From: Clostridiales bacterium
GTDB lineage: Bacteria; Bacillota_A; Clostridia; Oscillospirales; Oscillospiraceae
Assembly (NCBI GenBank): GCA_022777455.1
Contig: JALFGI010000074.1
Span: 1 to 22,353 of the forward strand
Length of the DNA stretch: 22,353 nt
Direction: 5' to 3'
The position numbers were made by a program, and so were the translations under genes. The first letter of the stretch is position 1. Every line of letters starts with the position of its first letter. Below, one piece after another: positions 22,319 to 22,353 of this stretch. The notes under the pieces are model-generated. The model was not told the DNA's origin and did not search any database. It saw only the letters and a list, made by a program, of their open reading frames with translations.

Positions 22319-22353
22319 ATGGAAAAAACTCCCCAATTCAATATTGAGGAAAC
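22319..22353 (+). CDS. Start of the next ICE gene (partial)
   Basis: AGGAGGG (22307-22313) is followed by ATG at 22319, reading MEKTPQFNIEE to the window edge. Too little is visible to name it. It follows virD4 by 12 nt and is probably in the same conjugation operon. Confidence 0.6.
   Translation, partial: MEKTPQFNIEE

Noticed and set aside
1..22353. rRNA or tRNA genes and riboswitches
   Set aside because: No tRNA-like cloverleaf, rRNA stretch or known riboswitch core was recognised on either strand by reading; no covariance search could be run.

Overview
The window looks like a piece of a conjugative element from a gut Firmicute of the class Clostridia. It is a set of nested mobile elements inside one conjugation gene. 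The outer layer is an integrative conjugative element (ICE) of the Tn1549/CTn type. Only its virD4-type coupling-protein gene and the first codons of the next gene are visible. The taxonomic guess rests on gene families and general codon/GC appearance; no rRNA or housekeeping gene is present.

Layout: (1) virD4 5' part (2-469). (2) A complete group II intron (470-2849) with an RT/maturase/HNH protein; removing it joins virD4 in frame. (3) virD4 middle part (2850-3166). (4) An integrative mobilizable element (IME) of about 18.3 kb in the Tn4451/Tn6104 style, bounded by GG dinucleotides at 3165-3166 and 21506-21507. (5) virD4 3' part (21506-22306), followed by the start of the next ICE gene at 22319. 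Taking out intron and IME restores one uninterrupted coupling-protein frame.

The IME carries, in order: a large serine recombinase and TnpV; an AT-richer cargo operon (small HTH protein, LytTR response regulator, GHKL histidine kinase, two membrane permeases, ABC ATPase); an IS21-family insertion with 5-bp target duplication, frameshifted istB and a third passenger ORF; three sigma-70-like small proteins; a DUF3847 protein; an RSF1010-like oriT; a MOBQ/MobL relaxase; an opposite-strand DinJ/YafQ toxin-antitoxin pair; a frameshifted Cys-rich VLP gene; a replisome-organizer protein, a DnaC-like ATPase, TnpW and a small unknown protein.

How it may work together (inference): the recombinase excises the IME as a circle. 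The right end carries an outward TTGACA and the left end a TATGCT; circularisation would place them exactly 17 nt apart, making a promoter for the recombinase. The circle could be replicated by the rep/DnaC pair, nicked at oriT by the relaxase, and moved by a helper conjugation machine. While integrated, the IME truncates the host ICE's own coupling protein before its Walker B region, so excision would also repair the host ICE gene. The cargo looks like a peptide-sensing or cell-envelope regulatory/transport system of unknown substrate.
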